63,568 nucleotides of DNA from Clostridiaceae bacterium (lineage in GTDB: Bacteria > Bacillota > Clostridia > Peptostreptococcales > Tindalliaceae): the NCBI GenBank assembly GCA_011390155.1, contig JAABSW010000013.1, positions 1 through 63,568 of the forward strand. Direction: 5' to 3'. Below the pieces are notes generated by a model. The model saw nothing but the letters and a program-made list of their open reading frames with translations. It was not told the DNA's origin and searched no databases. Position 1 is the stretch's first letter. The number at the start of each line of letters is the position of its first letter. Shown one piece after another: positions 1 through 12,114 of the stretch. The position numbers and the translations under genes were made by a program.

Positions 1-2809
1 GTCTGTTTTCCAGGTTTTGAAGCACTGTCTCCAATAATTCAAGTGCTTCGCCGTAAGCGGCCCAATCACCGTCTCGGGATGCCTCTTGCGCTCTGTTAAA
101 GGCCTCATTGGCCGCCTGGATCAGTTCATCCACCGTGGCGTCCATCAGGTTCTCCGGCAGCTCAACAACCGGTGTCTGGGGTGAAGGGAATTCCGGTGTG
201 TCTGGTGTTTCTCCCTCTGACGGTGTTCCTTCGGCAGATTCAGGTGTTTGGGGTGTCCCTTCACCGAATAAAAGGGTGAGGGCTTCTTCCAGGGTGTTGC
301 CCATGACGATGTCATCTCCAAAGGCAGCGATCACCTGTTTCACCTCCGGCGGGCTGTCAGAATCAGAGGCCTGGATGTAAAGGGGTTCGATGTAAAGCAG
401 TGAATTGTTCATGGGGATCACCAGCAGGTTCCCCCGAATGACGATGGACCCCCCTTCACCCCATAAGGTCAGGTTCTGAGAGATGACTTCGTTCTGGTCA
501 ATACGGGCCTCAATTTGCATGGGTCCGTAAATGTTCTGGTCCTTGGGCAACTGGTAAAGCACCAGTTCACCGTAGTTCTCCCCGTCGTTTCTGGCTGCCA
601 GGATGGCAATCATATTGTTCAACCGATTGGGGGTGTAGGGGACTGACAAAAGAAACTCATTGCTGTCTTCATCCGGCAACTGAAAAATCATGTACTGGGA
701 TTCCACATTCTGCGACTGGCCTGCGTAACGCTCCTGGGCAATGTTCCACAAATCTTCATCCAGGTAAAAAACGGAGGGATTTCCCATGTGGTAGCGTTCA
801 TAAACAATGGTCTGCAGGTCAAAGAGTTCCTGCGGATACCGGATATGCTTCTGAAGCCCCTCCGGCATGGCTTCCATTGGTTGGAACAGCTCTGGAAAGA
901 TACCGGCATAGGTGTGAATCACCGGATCAGTGGCGTCTGCAATATAGAAGGATACATCTCCGTGGTAGGCATCGATGACCACCTTCACTGAATTGCGCAT
1001 GTAGTTGTGGTCACCGCTAATGGCTGAGTTATACTGGTTGTTCAGATAGGGTGTGGCGTAGGGGTATCGGTTCCCGATGGTGAAAGCATCCGCCATCCAG
1101 TACATACGCCCTTCGCTGATCACCAGGTAGGGATCTTCATCATACAGCAGGAAGGGGGCGATTTTTTCCATACGGTCCTGAATGTTCCGGTCAAAGATAA
1201 TACGACTGTCTCCGGAAATACTGCCGGACAAAAACAGGCGTGCACTCCGTTCCCGCAAAGCATACAACAGTCGGTTCAGACCATTGAGGCGTATGCCGCC
1301 TTCTCCTTCATACATGGTTTCCGCATTGTCATCCCCCATGGGGTAGTCAAATTCCATCTCCCCTGTGTTAACAACAATGTAATGGTCTGTCAACTCACCA
1401 AAATAAATTTCCGGCCGGGTGATTTCCAGGTCGGTGGTGCTGACAGGGGGAATGTTACGGATAAAAAGCTCCGGCTGTCCCTGGGAGGTGACAGCGTTCA
1501 CCGGTGAAACCGTGGCCCCATAACCATGGGTGTATTTCAAATGCATGTTCAGCCAGGTTTTAGCAGATTCACTGATGCGTTCCATGTTCAGTTCACGGGC
1601 TGCCAGAAAGACCTGACGATACTCGTCGTCGATGACGTAACGGTCAATGTCTACGTCGGTAAACTGGTAATAGGGTCGGATGGCCTGGAGCTGGTTATAG
1701 CTCATGAGGGCAGGGCGGTAATCGTTGATCCGTATATTGTCCACTGTTTCCATATTGTCTTCCAGGTCAGACCGGGTCAGCTGGTAGTCAATGGAAAAAT
1801 CCTGTTCTGTTACCTGGTCAAGGCCATAGGCCAACCGGGTGTATTCGATGTTTCGCTGGATGTAAGGGGTTTCCCTTTCCAGGACATTGGGTTCCACCAC
1901 AAGGCGCTCCATACCGGCACCGGCAACGCCACCCAATAGGGTGATGGCTGCCAGCAATACCGGACCGGCTGCCATGAGCTTGACCCGTTTCATACGATGA
2001 CCCACAATCAGCAACACAGCGGCTGCAAAGCTGATCACTGCTTTGATTCTGTATAGTGGCAGGTTCACCATCATGTCCGTGTATCCGGCGCCGAAAACAG
2101 CTCCCTGGGGCGAATAAACCAGTTCATAGACCCCCAGCAGGTAGCGAAGGGTGAGGATCAGGAAAAAGATGACGCCCATGGCCACCAGTTGTTGTGTGGC
2201 AAAGGACAGAAATTTTTTCAGCATTTCCTTCCGTTCATCTTTGTCCGGGCTGACCTGGACCAGGGTTGGCCTGCGCACTGCCAGCATGAACAGGTAAAAG
2301 AGGAAGGTTACAAAAATCACCAGAAAGATGATGGAAATCAGTGACCCCAAGCCATCCATTAACAGGGGCCAGGTGAAAAAATAGAAAGCAATGTCCCGGT
2401 TAAAAACGGGGTCGGTGACACCAAAGGGTGTCTGGTTCATGAACTGAAGAATTTCCCACCAATACTGGCTGACAATGTTCATGGCGGTGTAAAGTCCCAG
2501 GAGTCCTGCCGGCAGAAAAATCCAACGGTTGATCTGTTTTTCCGACAGTACCTGCTGTACGGCACCTGCCTGGGCATTGTACCGTTTTTTCAGAAAACGA
2601 AAATAGGCGTAAAACAAGGCGCTGGCAACTAAAAACAGAGGCACGCCCAGGCTCCACTGTGTTTTAAGCCTGGTAAGGAACACTGATTGATACCCCAGGT
2701 CAGAAAACCATTGGTACTCGGTGATAAAATGCACCGATTGGGTCAACACCAGTAAAAAGATGACCAGGGCTGCAATGGCGGCTCCCAGAATTTTTCGAAT
2801 GTGGTTCAT
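1..2809 (-). CDS. UPF0182 family large membrane protein (3' end outside window)
   Basis: Read on the minus strand from an ATG at 2809 behind an AGGAAGTGACC ribosome site, this frame stays open for 936 codons to the window edge, so the C-terminus is missing. The first 330 residues carry about seven or eight hydrophobic segments; the rest is a long, probably extracytoplasmic domain with motifs such as YTHGYG, FGELTDHYIVV and YMADAF-like blocks typical of the UPF0182/COG1615 family. Near the visible end is a Pro/Thr/Glu-rich linker and then an acidic helical tail. The family has no established biochemical role. It is the last gene of the leftward block, separated from sigB by a terminator. Family call is firm; function is unknown. 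Confidence 0.85.
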   Translation of the reverse strand, partial: MNHIRKILGAAIAALVIFLLVLTQSVHFITEYQWFSDLGYQSVFLTRLKTQWSLGVPLFLVASALFYAYFRFLKKRYNAQAGAVQQVLSEKQINRWIFLPAGLLGLYTAMNIVSQYWWEILQFMNQTPFGVTDPVFNRDIAFYFFTWPLLMDGLGSLISIIFLVIFVTFLFYLFMLAVRRPTLVQVSPDKDERKEMLKKFLSFATQQLVAMGVIFFLILTLRYLLGVYELVYSPQGAVFGAGYTDMMVNLPLYRIKAVISFAAAVLLIVGHRMKRVKLMAAGPVLLAAITLLGGVAGAGMERLVVEPNVLERETPYIQRNIEYTRLAYGLDQVTEQDFSIDYQLTRSDLEDNMETVDNIRINDYRPALMSYNQLQAIRPYYQFTDVDIDRYVIDDEYRQVFLAARELNMERISESAKTWLNMHLKYTHGYGATVSPVNAVTSQGQPELFIRNIPPVSTTDLEITRPEIYFGELTDHYIVVNTGEMEFDYPMGDDNAETMYEGEGGIRLNGLNRLLYALRERSARLFLSGSISGDSRIIFDRNIQDRMEKIAPFLLYDEDPYLVISEGRMYWMADAFTIGNRYPYATPYLNNQYNSAISGDHNYMRNSVKVVIDAYHGDVSFYIADATDPVIHTYAGIFPELFQPMEAMPEGLQKHIRYPQELFDLQTIVYERYHMGNPSVFYLDEDLWNIAQERYAGQSQNVESQYMIFQLPDEDSNEFLLSVPYTPNRLNNMIAILAARNDGENYGELVLYQLPKDQNIYGPMQIEARIDQNEVISQNLTLWGEGGSIVIRGNLLVIPMNNSLLYIEPLYIQASDSDSPPEVKQVIAAFGDDIVMGNTLEEALTLLFGEGTPQTPESAEGTPSEGETPDTPEFPSPQTPVVELPENLMDATVDELIQAANEAFNRAQEASRDGDWAAYGEALELLETVLQNLENR

Positions 2810-2913
2810 GGTGGTCACTTCCTTTCTTTTGGATGCTGCTATCATACTATTGCTTAAAACCATCATACCCTATTCTACGGTTTATTGCGCTAAGTGTTTT
2901 ACGAAACAAAGAA

Positions 2914-2947
2914 TAAAAGACACCTGACTCTGCAGCCGGTGCCTTTT
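2914..2947 (-). terminator. Intrinsic terminator of the sigB operon
   Basis: On the minus strand, AGGCACC pairs with GGTGTCTT around a 13-base loop and is followed by TTTTATT, immediately after the sigB stop codon at 2948-2950. Confidence 0.7.
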
Positions 2948-3754
2948 CTATTGCATGGTTTTTTTGAACTCTTTCTTAAACTTTTCGATGATCTTTTTCT
3001 CCATACGGGAAACTGTCATCTGGGACACACTCAGGGACATGGCCACCTGCATCTGTGTCTGGTTATCGAAAAAACGGTCTTTCAAGACTTTCTTCTCCAC
3101 CTGGTTCAATTTTTCCATGGCTTGTAAGATAAAATCCCTGTTTTCAATGAAATCAAACATTTTATCCGTTTCGCCGATGAGGTCCATGAACTGTATGTCT
3201 TTGTCTTCCCCTTCATTGTCGTAGGTTAAGTCCAACGATTTGGGTGTATAGACCTGGTTGGCTTCCATGGCCTCAATGATTTCTTCCTCAGTACAGTGGA
3301 GGTACTCTGCGATGTCCTTTATTTTAGGAGTTCGCTGCAAATCCTGCTGAAGAATGCTTTTGGTTGTGTTGATTTTTTTTGACAGTTCCTGAATCCGTCG
3401 TGGTACGCGGATGGACCAGCCTTTATCCCTGAAATACTTTTTAATTTCACCGATGATGGTAGGGGTGGCAAAACTGGAAAATTCATACCCCCGGTCAACA
3501 TCAAAGCGTTCAATGGCAAAGATCAAGCCTAAAGAAGCTACCTGGTAAATGTCCTCGTACTCAATGCCTTTGTTAATGTATTTGCGGGACAAAATTTCTG
3601 CAATGAACAGGTATCTTTTTACCAGTTCGTTACGGATTTTTACGTCCCGGTTGGTCTGATAAACCAGAAAGAGCTCTTTGTCACTTAAGGCATCCAAGGG
3701 AAGTTGGCGGGTCGGATCTGACGGATCGATCTTTATGTTTTGTGATATTGTCAT
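2948..3754 (-). CDS. sigB: RNA polymerase sigma factor, SigB/SigF/SigG family (SigB-like)
   Basis: The 268-residue protein has region 2 (NELVKRYLFIAEILS, EDIYQVASLGLIFAIERFD), a region 2/3 junction reading RDKGWSIRVPRRIQEL, region 3 and a region 4 helix-turn-helix (QVAMSLSVSQMTVSRMEKK). The WS..VPRRI.EL segment resembles general-stress SigB more than forespore SigF, but this is judged by eye. The start ATG at 3754 overlaps the rsbW stop by one base, so the two are translationally coupled. It lies downstream of an anti-sigma factor and an anti-anti-sigma factor, the standard partner-switching arrangement. By homology it would direct RNA polymerase to stress-type promoters once released from RsbW. 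Confidence 0.9.
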   Translation of the reverse strand: MTISQNIKIDPSDPTRQLPLDALSDKELFLVYQTNRDVKIRNELVKRYLFIAEILSRKYINKGIEYEDIYQVASLGLIFAIERFDVDRGYEFSSFATPTIIGEIKKYFRDKGWSIRVPRRIQELSKKINTTKSILQQDLQRTPKIKDIAEYLHCTEEEIIEAMEANQVYTPKSLDLTYDNEGEDKDIQFMDLIGETDKMFDFIENRDFILQAMEKLNQVEKKVLKDRFFDNQTQMQVAMSLSVSQMTVSRMEKKIIEKFKKEFKKTMQ

Positions 3755-4182
3755 CAGGCTTCCTCCCTCAGGTTTTTTATCATGGTGATGGATGTTCCCT
3801 GGCTGTTGCCAGATTTTATTTTCACGTCATCCATCAATGACTTGATGATAAAAATGCCTAACCCTCCTTCGTTCAGCTCTTGTGTGTTAGGGGTTTGCAG
3901 TGTGTTAACGCTGTACCCTTTGCCAAAGTCTGACACAGAGATCTCCAATCTGTTCTGTTCCCGAATGAATTGCACGATAAAATTTTCCTCTTCGCTACAG
4001 CCACCATGCCTGATGGCATTGGCGCAAGCTTCGGAAATAGCCACTTTCATATCTTCAATGTCTTCGATATCAAAACCCATGCGGCTGGCAATGGAGGCAA
4101 CCGTCAGTCGAATCATGCCTATGTATTCCGACCGATGGGGTATCGATAACTCGATTAACTCCCGGTTGATTCCTTCGTTCAT
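3754..4182 (-). CDS. rsbW: Anti-sigma factor, serine kinase of the RsbW/SpoIIAB type
   Basis: A GHKL-fold ATPase/kinase with the N box ISEACANAIRHGG, G1 box DFGKGY and G2 box GGLGIFI. In the family it either holds the sigma factor or phosphorylates the anti-anti-sigma protein encoded just upstream. I chose the ATG at 4182 because AAGGAG lies eight bases ahead and the protein then begins MNEGINRELIEL, a normal family N-terminus of about 142 residues. A GTG at 4212 behind AAGGTGAT is the main alternative. The gene runs directly into sigB. No upstream PP2C phosphatase or stressosome gene is visible. Confidence 0.88.
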   Translation of the reverse strand: MNEGINRELIELSIPHRSEYIGMIRLTVASIASRMGFDIEDIEDMKVAISEACANAIRHGGCSEEENFIVQFIREQNRLEISVSDFGKGYSVNTLQTPNTQELNEGGLGIFIIKSLMDDVKIKSGNSQGTSITMIKNLREEA

Positions 4183-4245
4183 TTTTTTTGACTCCTTCAT
4201 CATTGGTCTCACGTTAAGGATCACCTTCTTATTGGATTTGGATGA

Positions 4246-4563
4246 TTAATTCTCCACTACTATAATCTTATCCAATCCTGTGATGTTTAATAATTTTTTT
4301 ATGCTGGGTTTTAGATTTGTCACAATAATGTGGTGGTTTTTAGCTTGTAATTTCTTGATAGCGCCGATAAAAACACTGAGACCGGTACTGTCAATGTATT
4401 CCAATCGATCACCAATCACCCGAATGGAACTGATTTTTTCCTCGAGCATATCTGTGACTGCCTCTTTTAAATTTCCGGCGGTGTGTAGATCCACTTCACC
4501 TTCCAGCTCAAGAACCCAAAGTTGTTCTTCCTCGTTATAAGATTTCTGGATTTTAAGTGCCAC
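4246..4563 (-). CDS. rsbV: Anti-anti-sigma factor, STAS domain (RsbV type)
   Basis: A single STAS domain of 105 residues. The motif YIDSTGLSVF contains the serine that family members use as the RsbW phosphorylation site. The start is taken as GTG at 4563 because GGGAGGG lies just upstream and the length then matches RsbV/SpoIIAA. The open frame extends further upstream, but those residues do not look like STAS sequence. It heads the rsbV-rsbW-sigB unit; a TATAAT lies at 4616-4621 on the minus strand. Confidence 0.88.
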   Translation of the reverse strand: MALKIQKSYNEEEQLWVLELEGEVDLHTAGNLKEAVTDMLEEKISSIRVIGDRLEYIDSTGLSVFIGAIKKLQAKNHHIIVTNLKPSIKKLLNITGLDKIIVVEN

Positions 4564-4615
4564 TGGATTCCCTCCCTTACTCCTGAATTTTACAACTATT
4601 TTTCCGTGCCCATTT

Positions 4616-4644
4616 ATTATAACAGATGTTTTCACCACTGGATA
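4616..4644 (-). promoter_or_regulatory. Possible promoter of the rsbV-rsbW-sigB unit
   Basis: Minus-strand TATAAT at 4616-4621, about 50 bases before the rsbV start. The -35 position at 17 bases reads TATCCA, a weak match to TTGACA. I saw no SigB-type GTTTAA/GGGTAT pair here. Confidence 0.4.
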
Positions 4645-4695
4645 GGTAAAGTTTTTCTGGTTTACATCACGTGGAGTGGTTTTCACTCCACAGTT

Positions 4696-7230
4696 TTACC
4701 TTTCTTCTTCACCTGGGTCTTCCTGATCCCCGGTTACTTCCCGTTCCACAAATTCATCCCCGTCTTCTGCCTGTTCCATGGATTCTTCTGCCGCTTCTTC
4801 TTCCCGATGAGGCACCAGAGCCATTGATATCAGCAAATGGTCTTCATCCGCCCGCATGAGACGCACTCCTTTGGTGCGGCGGCCCACCTGTGAGATGGTA
4901 GCAACTGCCAGGCGAATAATACTGCCGTCCTGGTTGATGAGCATAAGTTCATCTTCATCTGTGGTGATGCGTGCCCCCACCAGTTCACCGGTTTCTTCAC
5001 TATAAGAATAGGTATAAAGTCCTTTTCCACCCCGGGACTGAACCCTATATTGTTTAACGTTTGTTCGTTTACCAAATCCTCTTTCGCTGACCACCAGCAA
5101 ATCCACTTCCTGGTCCGATTCCAACACTTCCATGGTGACAACCCTGTCATTTTTGGCCAGGCGTATACCCCTGACCCCCATGGAGGTACGTCCGGTTTCC
5201 CGGAGTTCATCTGCCTCAAAGCGAATGCCTATGCCCCGGGCAGTGGTAATCATCACATGATGGCCCGGATCTGCATGACGCACACTGATGAGTTCATCCC
5301 CTTCTTTCAGGGTGATGGCAATGAGACCGTTTTTACGTGTGTTTTCAAAATGACACAACTGGGTTTTTTTCACCAGCCCTTTTTCTGTGGCCATTAACAG
5401 GTATTTTAGTTCACACTGGCGGCTTACAGGAATGGTGGCGGTGATTTTCTCTTCTGGGTCCAGCTGTACCAGGTTCACAATGGCGGTTCCCCGTGACTGG
5501 CGTTTGCCTTCCGGTATTTCATAAACGTTCAGTTTGTACGCCTTCCCTTTATTGGTAAAAAAGAGGAGAGCATCATGGGTGGAGGTGATGAGAATACGCT
5601 CCACAAAATCTTCTTCCCGGGTGCTGAGGGCTGTGATCCCTTTTCCGCCTCGATGCTGGCTTTTATAGACACTCACCGGCACACGTTTACAATACCCGAA
5701 ATGGGTCATGGTGATGACCACGTCTTCTTCGTCAATGAGGTCCACCATGTTCATTTCATTAATGTCTTCTTCGATGACCGTACGACGTGGGTTATCGTAT
5801 TTTTCTTTTATTTCCAGCAACTCATCCCGAATAATTTCCCGTACCAGTTGTTCACTGGCCAGAATGGCCCGCAGCTGTTCAATCAATTTCAGAATTTCTT
5901 CATATTCTGCAATGATTTTGTCCCGTTCCAGGCCTGTCAGACGTTGCAACCGCATGTCAAGGATGGCTTGGGCCTGGCGTTCGGACAGTTCAAACTGGGT
6001 GATTAACCCTTCCTTGGCTTCTGCGCCTGTGCGGGAACCCCTGATCAAAGCAATCACCTGGTCAAGGTGATCCAGGGCGATGCGCAGGCCTTCCAGGATA
6101 TGGGCCTTGTCTTCTGCTTTGCCCAGGTCATAACGGGTACGTCGGATGATGATCTCTTTCTGATGCTCCAGGTAATAATGCAGCATTTCTTTCAGGTTTA
6201 ACACCTTGGGTTCGCCGTTTACCAACGCCAGCATAATGATACCGAAGGTGTCTTGCATCTGGGTGTGTTTGTACAATTTATTCAACACCACATTGGCGTT
6301 GGCATCACGGCGCAATTCAATGACAATGCGCATACCGGTACGGTCAGACTCGTCCCTGAGGTCGGTGATGCCGTCCAGTTTTTTATCCCGTACCAAATGG
6401 GCGATTTTCTCAATAAGCCGGGCTTTGTTCACCTGGTAGGGTAATTCTGTTACAATGATTTGTGGTTTTCCGTTGGCCATTTCTTCGATTTCTGCCTTGG
6501 CCCTGACCTTTACCCGGCCCCGGCCGGTGCGGTAAGCTGAGAGTATGCCGGCACGGCCCTGGATAATGCCTGCTGTGGGGAAGTCCGGGCCGCTGATGGC
6601 GCTCATGACAGTTTCCAGGGAGGCTTCCGGGTCTTCCAGCAACAGGATGGCGCCGTCAATCACCTCTCCCAGGTTATGGGGAGGTATGTTGGTGGCCATA
6701 CCCACGGCAATTCCGCTGGACCCATTCACCAACAGGTTGGGAAAACGGCTGGGTAATACCGTGGGTTCTCCCATGGATTCGTCAAAGTTAGGGGTGAAAT
6801 CAACGGTTTCCTTGCCGATGTCACGCAGCATTTCAACAGCAATTTTCGATAGCTTCGCTTCTGTATAACGCATGGCTGCCGGGCTGTCGCCGTCAACGGA
6901 ACCAAAGTTTCCGTGGCCGTCCACCAATGGCACCCGGATGGAAAAATCCTGGGCCATTCGAACCATGGCATAATAAACGGCTGTGTCGCCGTGAGGATGG
7001 AATTTACCCAACACATCCCCAACGATTCTGGCAGATTTACGGTGGGGCTTGTCCGGAGACAACCCCAGCTCATTCATGGCGTATAAAATACGCCGGTGCA
7101 CCGGTTTAAAACCGTCCCGCACATCCGGCAGGGCACGGCCAACGATGACACTCATGGCGTAATCGATGTAAGATTTTTTCATTTCATCCTCGATACCAAT
7201 GGGGATGATTTTTTGATTTTCCTGCTCCAC
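4696..7230 (-). CDS. gyrA: DNA gyrase subunit A
   Basis: This 844-residue protein is the breakage-reunion subunit of gyrase, which introduces negative supercoils with GyrB. The catalytic tyrosine is Tyr122 in AAMRYTEA. The winged-helix region, tower and coiled coil are followed by a C-terminal beta-pinwheel with the GyrA box QSRGGKG at about residue 740 and an acidic tail. In the quinolone-determining region [16 protein letters not shown], residue 83 is Thr and residue 87 is Tyr (the count matches E. coli numbering). Residue 87 is normally Asp or Glu. It lies 15 bases after gyrB, so the pair is co-transcribed. Confidence 0.97.
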   Translation of the reverse strand: MEQENQKIIPIGIEDEMKKSYIDYAMSVIVGRALPDVRDGFKPVHRRILYAMNELGLSPDKPHRKSARIVGDVLGKFHPHGDTAVYYAMVRMAQDFSIRVPLVDGHGNFGSVDGDSPAAMRYTEAKLSKIAVEMLRDIGKETVDFTPNFDESMGEPTVLPSRFPNLLVNGSSGIAVGMATNIPPHNLGEVIDGAILLLEDPEASLETVMSAISGPDFPTAGIIQGRAGILSAYRTGRGRVKVRAKAEIEEMANGKPQIIVTELPYQVNKARLIEKIAHLVRDKKLDGITDLRDESDRTGMRIVIELRRDANANVVLNKLYKHTQMQDTFGIIMLALVNGEPKVLNLKEMLHYYLEHQKEIIIRRTRYDLGKAEDKAHILEGLRIALDHLDQVIALIRGSRTGAEAKEGLITQFELSERQAQAILDMRLQRLTGLERDKIIAEYEEILKLIEQLRAILASEQLVREIIRDELLEIKEKYDNPRRTVIEEDINEMNMVDLIDEEDVVITMTHFGYCKRVPVSVYKSQHRGGKGITALSTREEDFVERILITSTHDALLFFTNKGKAYKLNVYEIPEGKRQSRGTAIVNLVQLDPEEKITATIPVSRQCELKYLLMATEKGLVKKTQLCHFENTRKNGLIAITLKEGDELISVRHADPGHHVMITTARGIGIRFEADELRETGRTSMGVRGIRLAKNDRVVTMEVLESDQEVDLLVVSERGFGKRTNVKQYRVQSRGGKGLYTYSYSEETGELVGARITTDEDELMLINQDGSIIRLAVATISQVGRRTKGVRLMRADEDHLLISMALVPHREEEAAEESMEQAEDGDEFVEREVTGDQEDPGEEER

Positions 7231-7245
7231 GTTTTTTCCCCCTTA

Positions 7246-9448
<2,203 letters not shown>

Positions 9449-9573
9449 GGTTTGATGGCCAACTCCTTTATTTTCCATGACTGCCATCTCTAAGACTCCC
9501 TTTTCTGTAAGAGAGTTAAGTGGCGCTGAGTCCCTGGATGAATAAACCAATAATGAAGCCTGCACCACTCTTT

Positions 9574-9602
9574 ATTATACCCTTTTAACGGGTTTTTGGA
9601 AA
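9574..9602 (-). promoter_or_regulatory. Probable promoter of remB-gyrB-gyrA
   Basis: Minus strand: TTTCCA (9597-9602), a 17-base spacer and TATAAT (9574-9579), in the gap after recF. The spacer contains ACCC and GGGT that could form a short hairpin. Confidence 0.55.
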
Positions 9603-9611
9603 GGGATCCAC

Positions 9612-10736
9612 CTATAAACTTATTTTTCCCTTCTCCACATGAATCATCTTTCCTTCTTTCCCTTTTTCTGCCATCCCAGGTAAAGGATGGGTTGTGGTGA
9701 TAATGGTTTGCACCGGTTTTAAATAATCCAATAAATCCCGTTGTCTTTTTTCGTCAAGTTCACTGGTCACATCATCCAGTAACAGCACCGGGTATTCACC
9801 AGCTTTTTCCTTCATCCATTCCAGCACTGCCAGTTTTAATGACAAGACAACGGTTCTTTTTTGGCCCTGTGATCCAAACTGCCGTACATCCATCTTGTTA
9901 ATCTGAAAAGAGATATCATCCCTGTGAGGTCCTTTTCCTGTGGTTTGTCTCATCTGGTCTGAAACCCTGTTTTTTTTAAGTTGTGCCATGATTTGATCCA
10001 TCAACACTTCCTTCGATGCATTATACCAACCCGCGGACAGTGGAATGCCGGGTTCATAGCCAAGGTTCAATTGTTCTCTGTCTTCTGTCAGTTGTTTGTG
10101 AATGTTAACCGCAAAATCCTCAATTTCCTTTAAAAAGTAAAACCGCTGCATCATCAGTTGTGCACCATATTCTGCCAGCTGTAATTCCCATACCATCATC
10201 TCTTCATCACTGAAGGAAGTTTTTTTTAATAATTGGTTTCGTTGTTTCACATTTTTTTGGTATTGAAGCAGCGTATGATAATATTTCGGAGACACTTGCA
10301 TCATTTCACTGTCCATAAACTGACGCCGTTCAGCAGGGCTGTCTTTTACAATTTTTAAATCTTCAGGCGAAAACAATACGGCTTTAAAGGTGCCCATGAC
10401 ATCGCTGATCCTTGTTTGAGACAATCCGTTGCGTTTCACCCTCTTTTTCTGGTCGGCGCTGAACACCATTTCCATTTCCACTTTTTCTTTTTCTTCATCC
10501 ATGGGTTGAGATTCAAAGTTCATTTTTATATAGCCAAAGCTGGCATCAAAATTGACCAATTCACTGTCTTTCCGTGTTCGAAAAGAACGAAGGGCAGCAC
10601 AAAGATACAGGGCCTCCAATAAATTGGTTTTGCCCTGTGCGTTTTCCCCTATGATTACATTGATACCATCATTGAATTCAATGGTTTCATGACGATAATT
10701 TCGAAAATCTTTCATCACTACTTTTTTGACTCTCAC
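9612..10736 (-). CDS. recF: DNA replication and repair protein RecF
   Basis: This 374-residue SMC-like ATPase acts with RecO and RecR to load RecA on gapped DNA. The N-terminus has the expected KDFRNYRHETIEF followed by Walker A GENAQGKTNLLEALYL. The SQGQKRT-type signature and the Walker B LLLDDVTSELD are near the C-terminus. The start is GTG at 10736, preceded by AGAGGTG. It lies 22 bases after yaaA in the dnaA-dnaN-yaaA-recF order. recR is also in this window at 29.4 kb. Confidence 0.95.
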   Translation of the reverse strand: MRVKKVVMKDFRNYRHETIEFNDGINVIIGENAQGKTNLLEALYLCAALRSFRTRKDSELVNFDASFGYIKMNFESQPMDEEKEKVEMEMVFSADQKKRVKRNGLSQTRISDVMGTFKAVLFSPEDLKIVKDSPAERRQFMDSEMMQVSPKYYHTLLQYQKNVKQRNQLLKKTSFSDEEMMVWELQLAEYGAQLMMQRFYFLKEIEDFAVNIHKQLTEDREQLNLGYEPGIPLSAGWYNASKEVLMDQIMAQLKKNRVSDQMRQTTGKGPHRDDISFQINKMDVRQFGSQGQKRTVVLSLKLAVLEWMKEKAGEYPVLLLDDVTSELDEKRQRDLLDYLKPVQTIITTTHPLPGMAEKGKEGKMIHVEKGKISL

Positions 10737-10758
10737 TGGGAAGTCACCTCTTTAGTTG

Positions 10759-10965
10759 TTATTCCACCACGATTACTTCCCTGTCACAGATCACTTCATC
10801 ACCTGGTCTTATTTTTTTCCCCCGCTCTGTTGCCTCCACCTTGTTTACCTTCACAAGCCCAGTGGTAATAAGGTGTTTTGCCTGACCACCACTGTCTGCA
10901 ATACCAACGGCTTTCAGCAACTGGTCCAGTTTTATGTACTCACCTTCCACCTTAAAATGCATCAT
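10759..10965 (-). CDS. yaaA: S4-domain RNA-binding protein YaaA
   Basis: A 68-residue protein that is almost entirely an S4 fold: EYIKLDQLLKAVGIADSGGQAK, then LVKVNKVEATERGKKIRPGDEV. The ATG at 10965 is chosen because AAGGAG lies seven bases upstream; an adjacent ATG follows. Its position between dnaN and recF is the classic yaaA location. The S4 domain binds structured RNA; a ribosome-assembly role has been proposed for homologues but is not shown by this sequence. Confidence 0.88.
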   Translation of the reverse strand: MMHFKVEGEYIKLDQLLKAVGIADSGGQAKHLITTGLVKVNKVEATERGKKIRPGDEVICDREVIVVE

Positions 10966-10979
10966 GCTGACACTCCTTC

Positions 10980-12092
10980 CTACACCTCTTCCGTTGCTGT
11001 CATACGAACAGGTAAAATAAGGTAAAGCCATTGATTTCCTTCTACAGGTTCAATGATCCCCGGGTTGTTCATCTGGTTTAATTTGATATCTATTTCTTCT
11101 TCATCAATTACCCGCAGGGCTTCAATAAAATAACGGGCATTAAAGGCAATTTCCTTGTTAACACCATCCTGCTGCACCGGTATTTCCTCGTGTACCTGTC
11201 CCATTTCAGTCCGGGCTGTCAATGACAACTCACCATCTCTTATCACCCATTTAATTAAACTGCTTTTCCCGTCCCTCACCAGCAGGCTGGCACGGTCAAC
11301 ACTGGCATAAAGGGTTTCTTTTGGCATTCTTATCACTGTTTCATGGGCTTTTGGCAATATGTCTCTAAACTGGATAAAAGGTTTATCAATTCGCCTGGAA
11401 ATCAACGTGGTATTTTCTACAGCAAAAACAACCTGTTTATCTGTTAAGGACACCTGAAGGGGACGTTCGTTCTCGTCCAGTATTTGTACCAGTTCTGACA
11501 TGGTCTTAACAGGAACAGTAAAGGAGGTTTCCAATTCTGATTCAATGGCACAGCGCCTCAGCGCCAGCCTAAATCCGTCAACTCCCACCATTTCAAGAAA
11601 CCCTTGACTCATTTCACAACGTAAACCAAGTAAAGAAGGTTTTGATTCGTCCTGGGAGGCACAAAAAATGGTTTGTCCCACCATTGCTTTGAAAAGATCC
11701 TGTGGCAGTTGAAACGAGGTTTCAGGATTGACAATGGGCAGTTCTGGAAATTCTTCCCTTTCCAATAAATGAAGGCTGTAGGCAATGTGATCGCAGGTGA
11801 TGGTCAGCTGACGATGCTCCGGCATATGAAAGGTAATTGGTCGGCTGGGCATTTTTCTAACAATGTTCAGCAATAAGCGGGCATCTGCTACAAAAACCCC
11901 TTCTTCTTCAATGTTTGCCCGGGTAAAATGTTCGATGCCTATGTCCAGGTCGGTTGCCACTAACTTCAAATATTGGTCAACCGCTTCAACATAAATACCC
12001 TTTAACGCTGGAAGCGTTGTTTTGCTGGAAACACCTCGCTGAACAATGGTTAGGCTTTTTAGGAGTTCTTTTTGGTCAATGGTGAAACGCAC
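10980..12092 (-). CDS. dnaN: DNA polymerase III beta subunit (sliding clamp)
   Basis: A 370-residue protein with the three-fold repeat of the beta clamp. It starts MRFTIDQKELLKSL at a GTG (12092) preceded by AGGAGG nine bases away, and ends in the usual YLILPVRM segment. It forms the ring that tethers the replicative polymerase to DNA. The upstream gap to dnaA carries DnaA boxes and the likely unwinding element, so its promoter and leader lie in origin DNA. Confidence 0.96.
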   Translation of the reverse strand: MRFTIDQKELLKSLTIVQRGVSSKTTLPALKGIYVEAVDQYLKLVATDLDIGIEHFTRANIEEEGVFVADARLLLNIVRKMPSRPITFHMPEHRQLTITCDHIAYSLHLLEREEFPELPIVNPETSFQLPQDLFKAMVGQTIFCASQDESKPSLLGLRCEMSQGFLEMVGVDGFRLALRRCAIESELETSFTVPVKTMSELVQILDENERPLQVSLTDKQVVFAVENTTLISRRIDKPFIQFRDILPKAHETVIRMPKETLYASVDRASLLVRDGKSSLIKWVIRDGELSLTARTEMGQVHEEIPVQQDGVNKEIAFNARYFIEALRVIDEEEIDIKLNQMNNPGIIEPVEGNQWLYLILPVRMTATEEV

Positions 12093-12114
12093 GGTGGATA
12101 ACCTCCTTTTTTTA

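Noticed and set aside
2840-2880. GGGTAT on the minus strand before the UPF0182 gene as a SigB promoter
   Set aside because: No GTTTAA-like -35 at 12-15 bases; the nearest GTTT is about 31 bases away.
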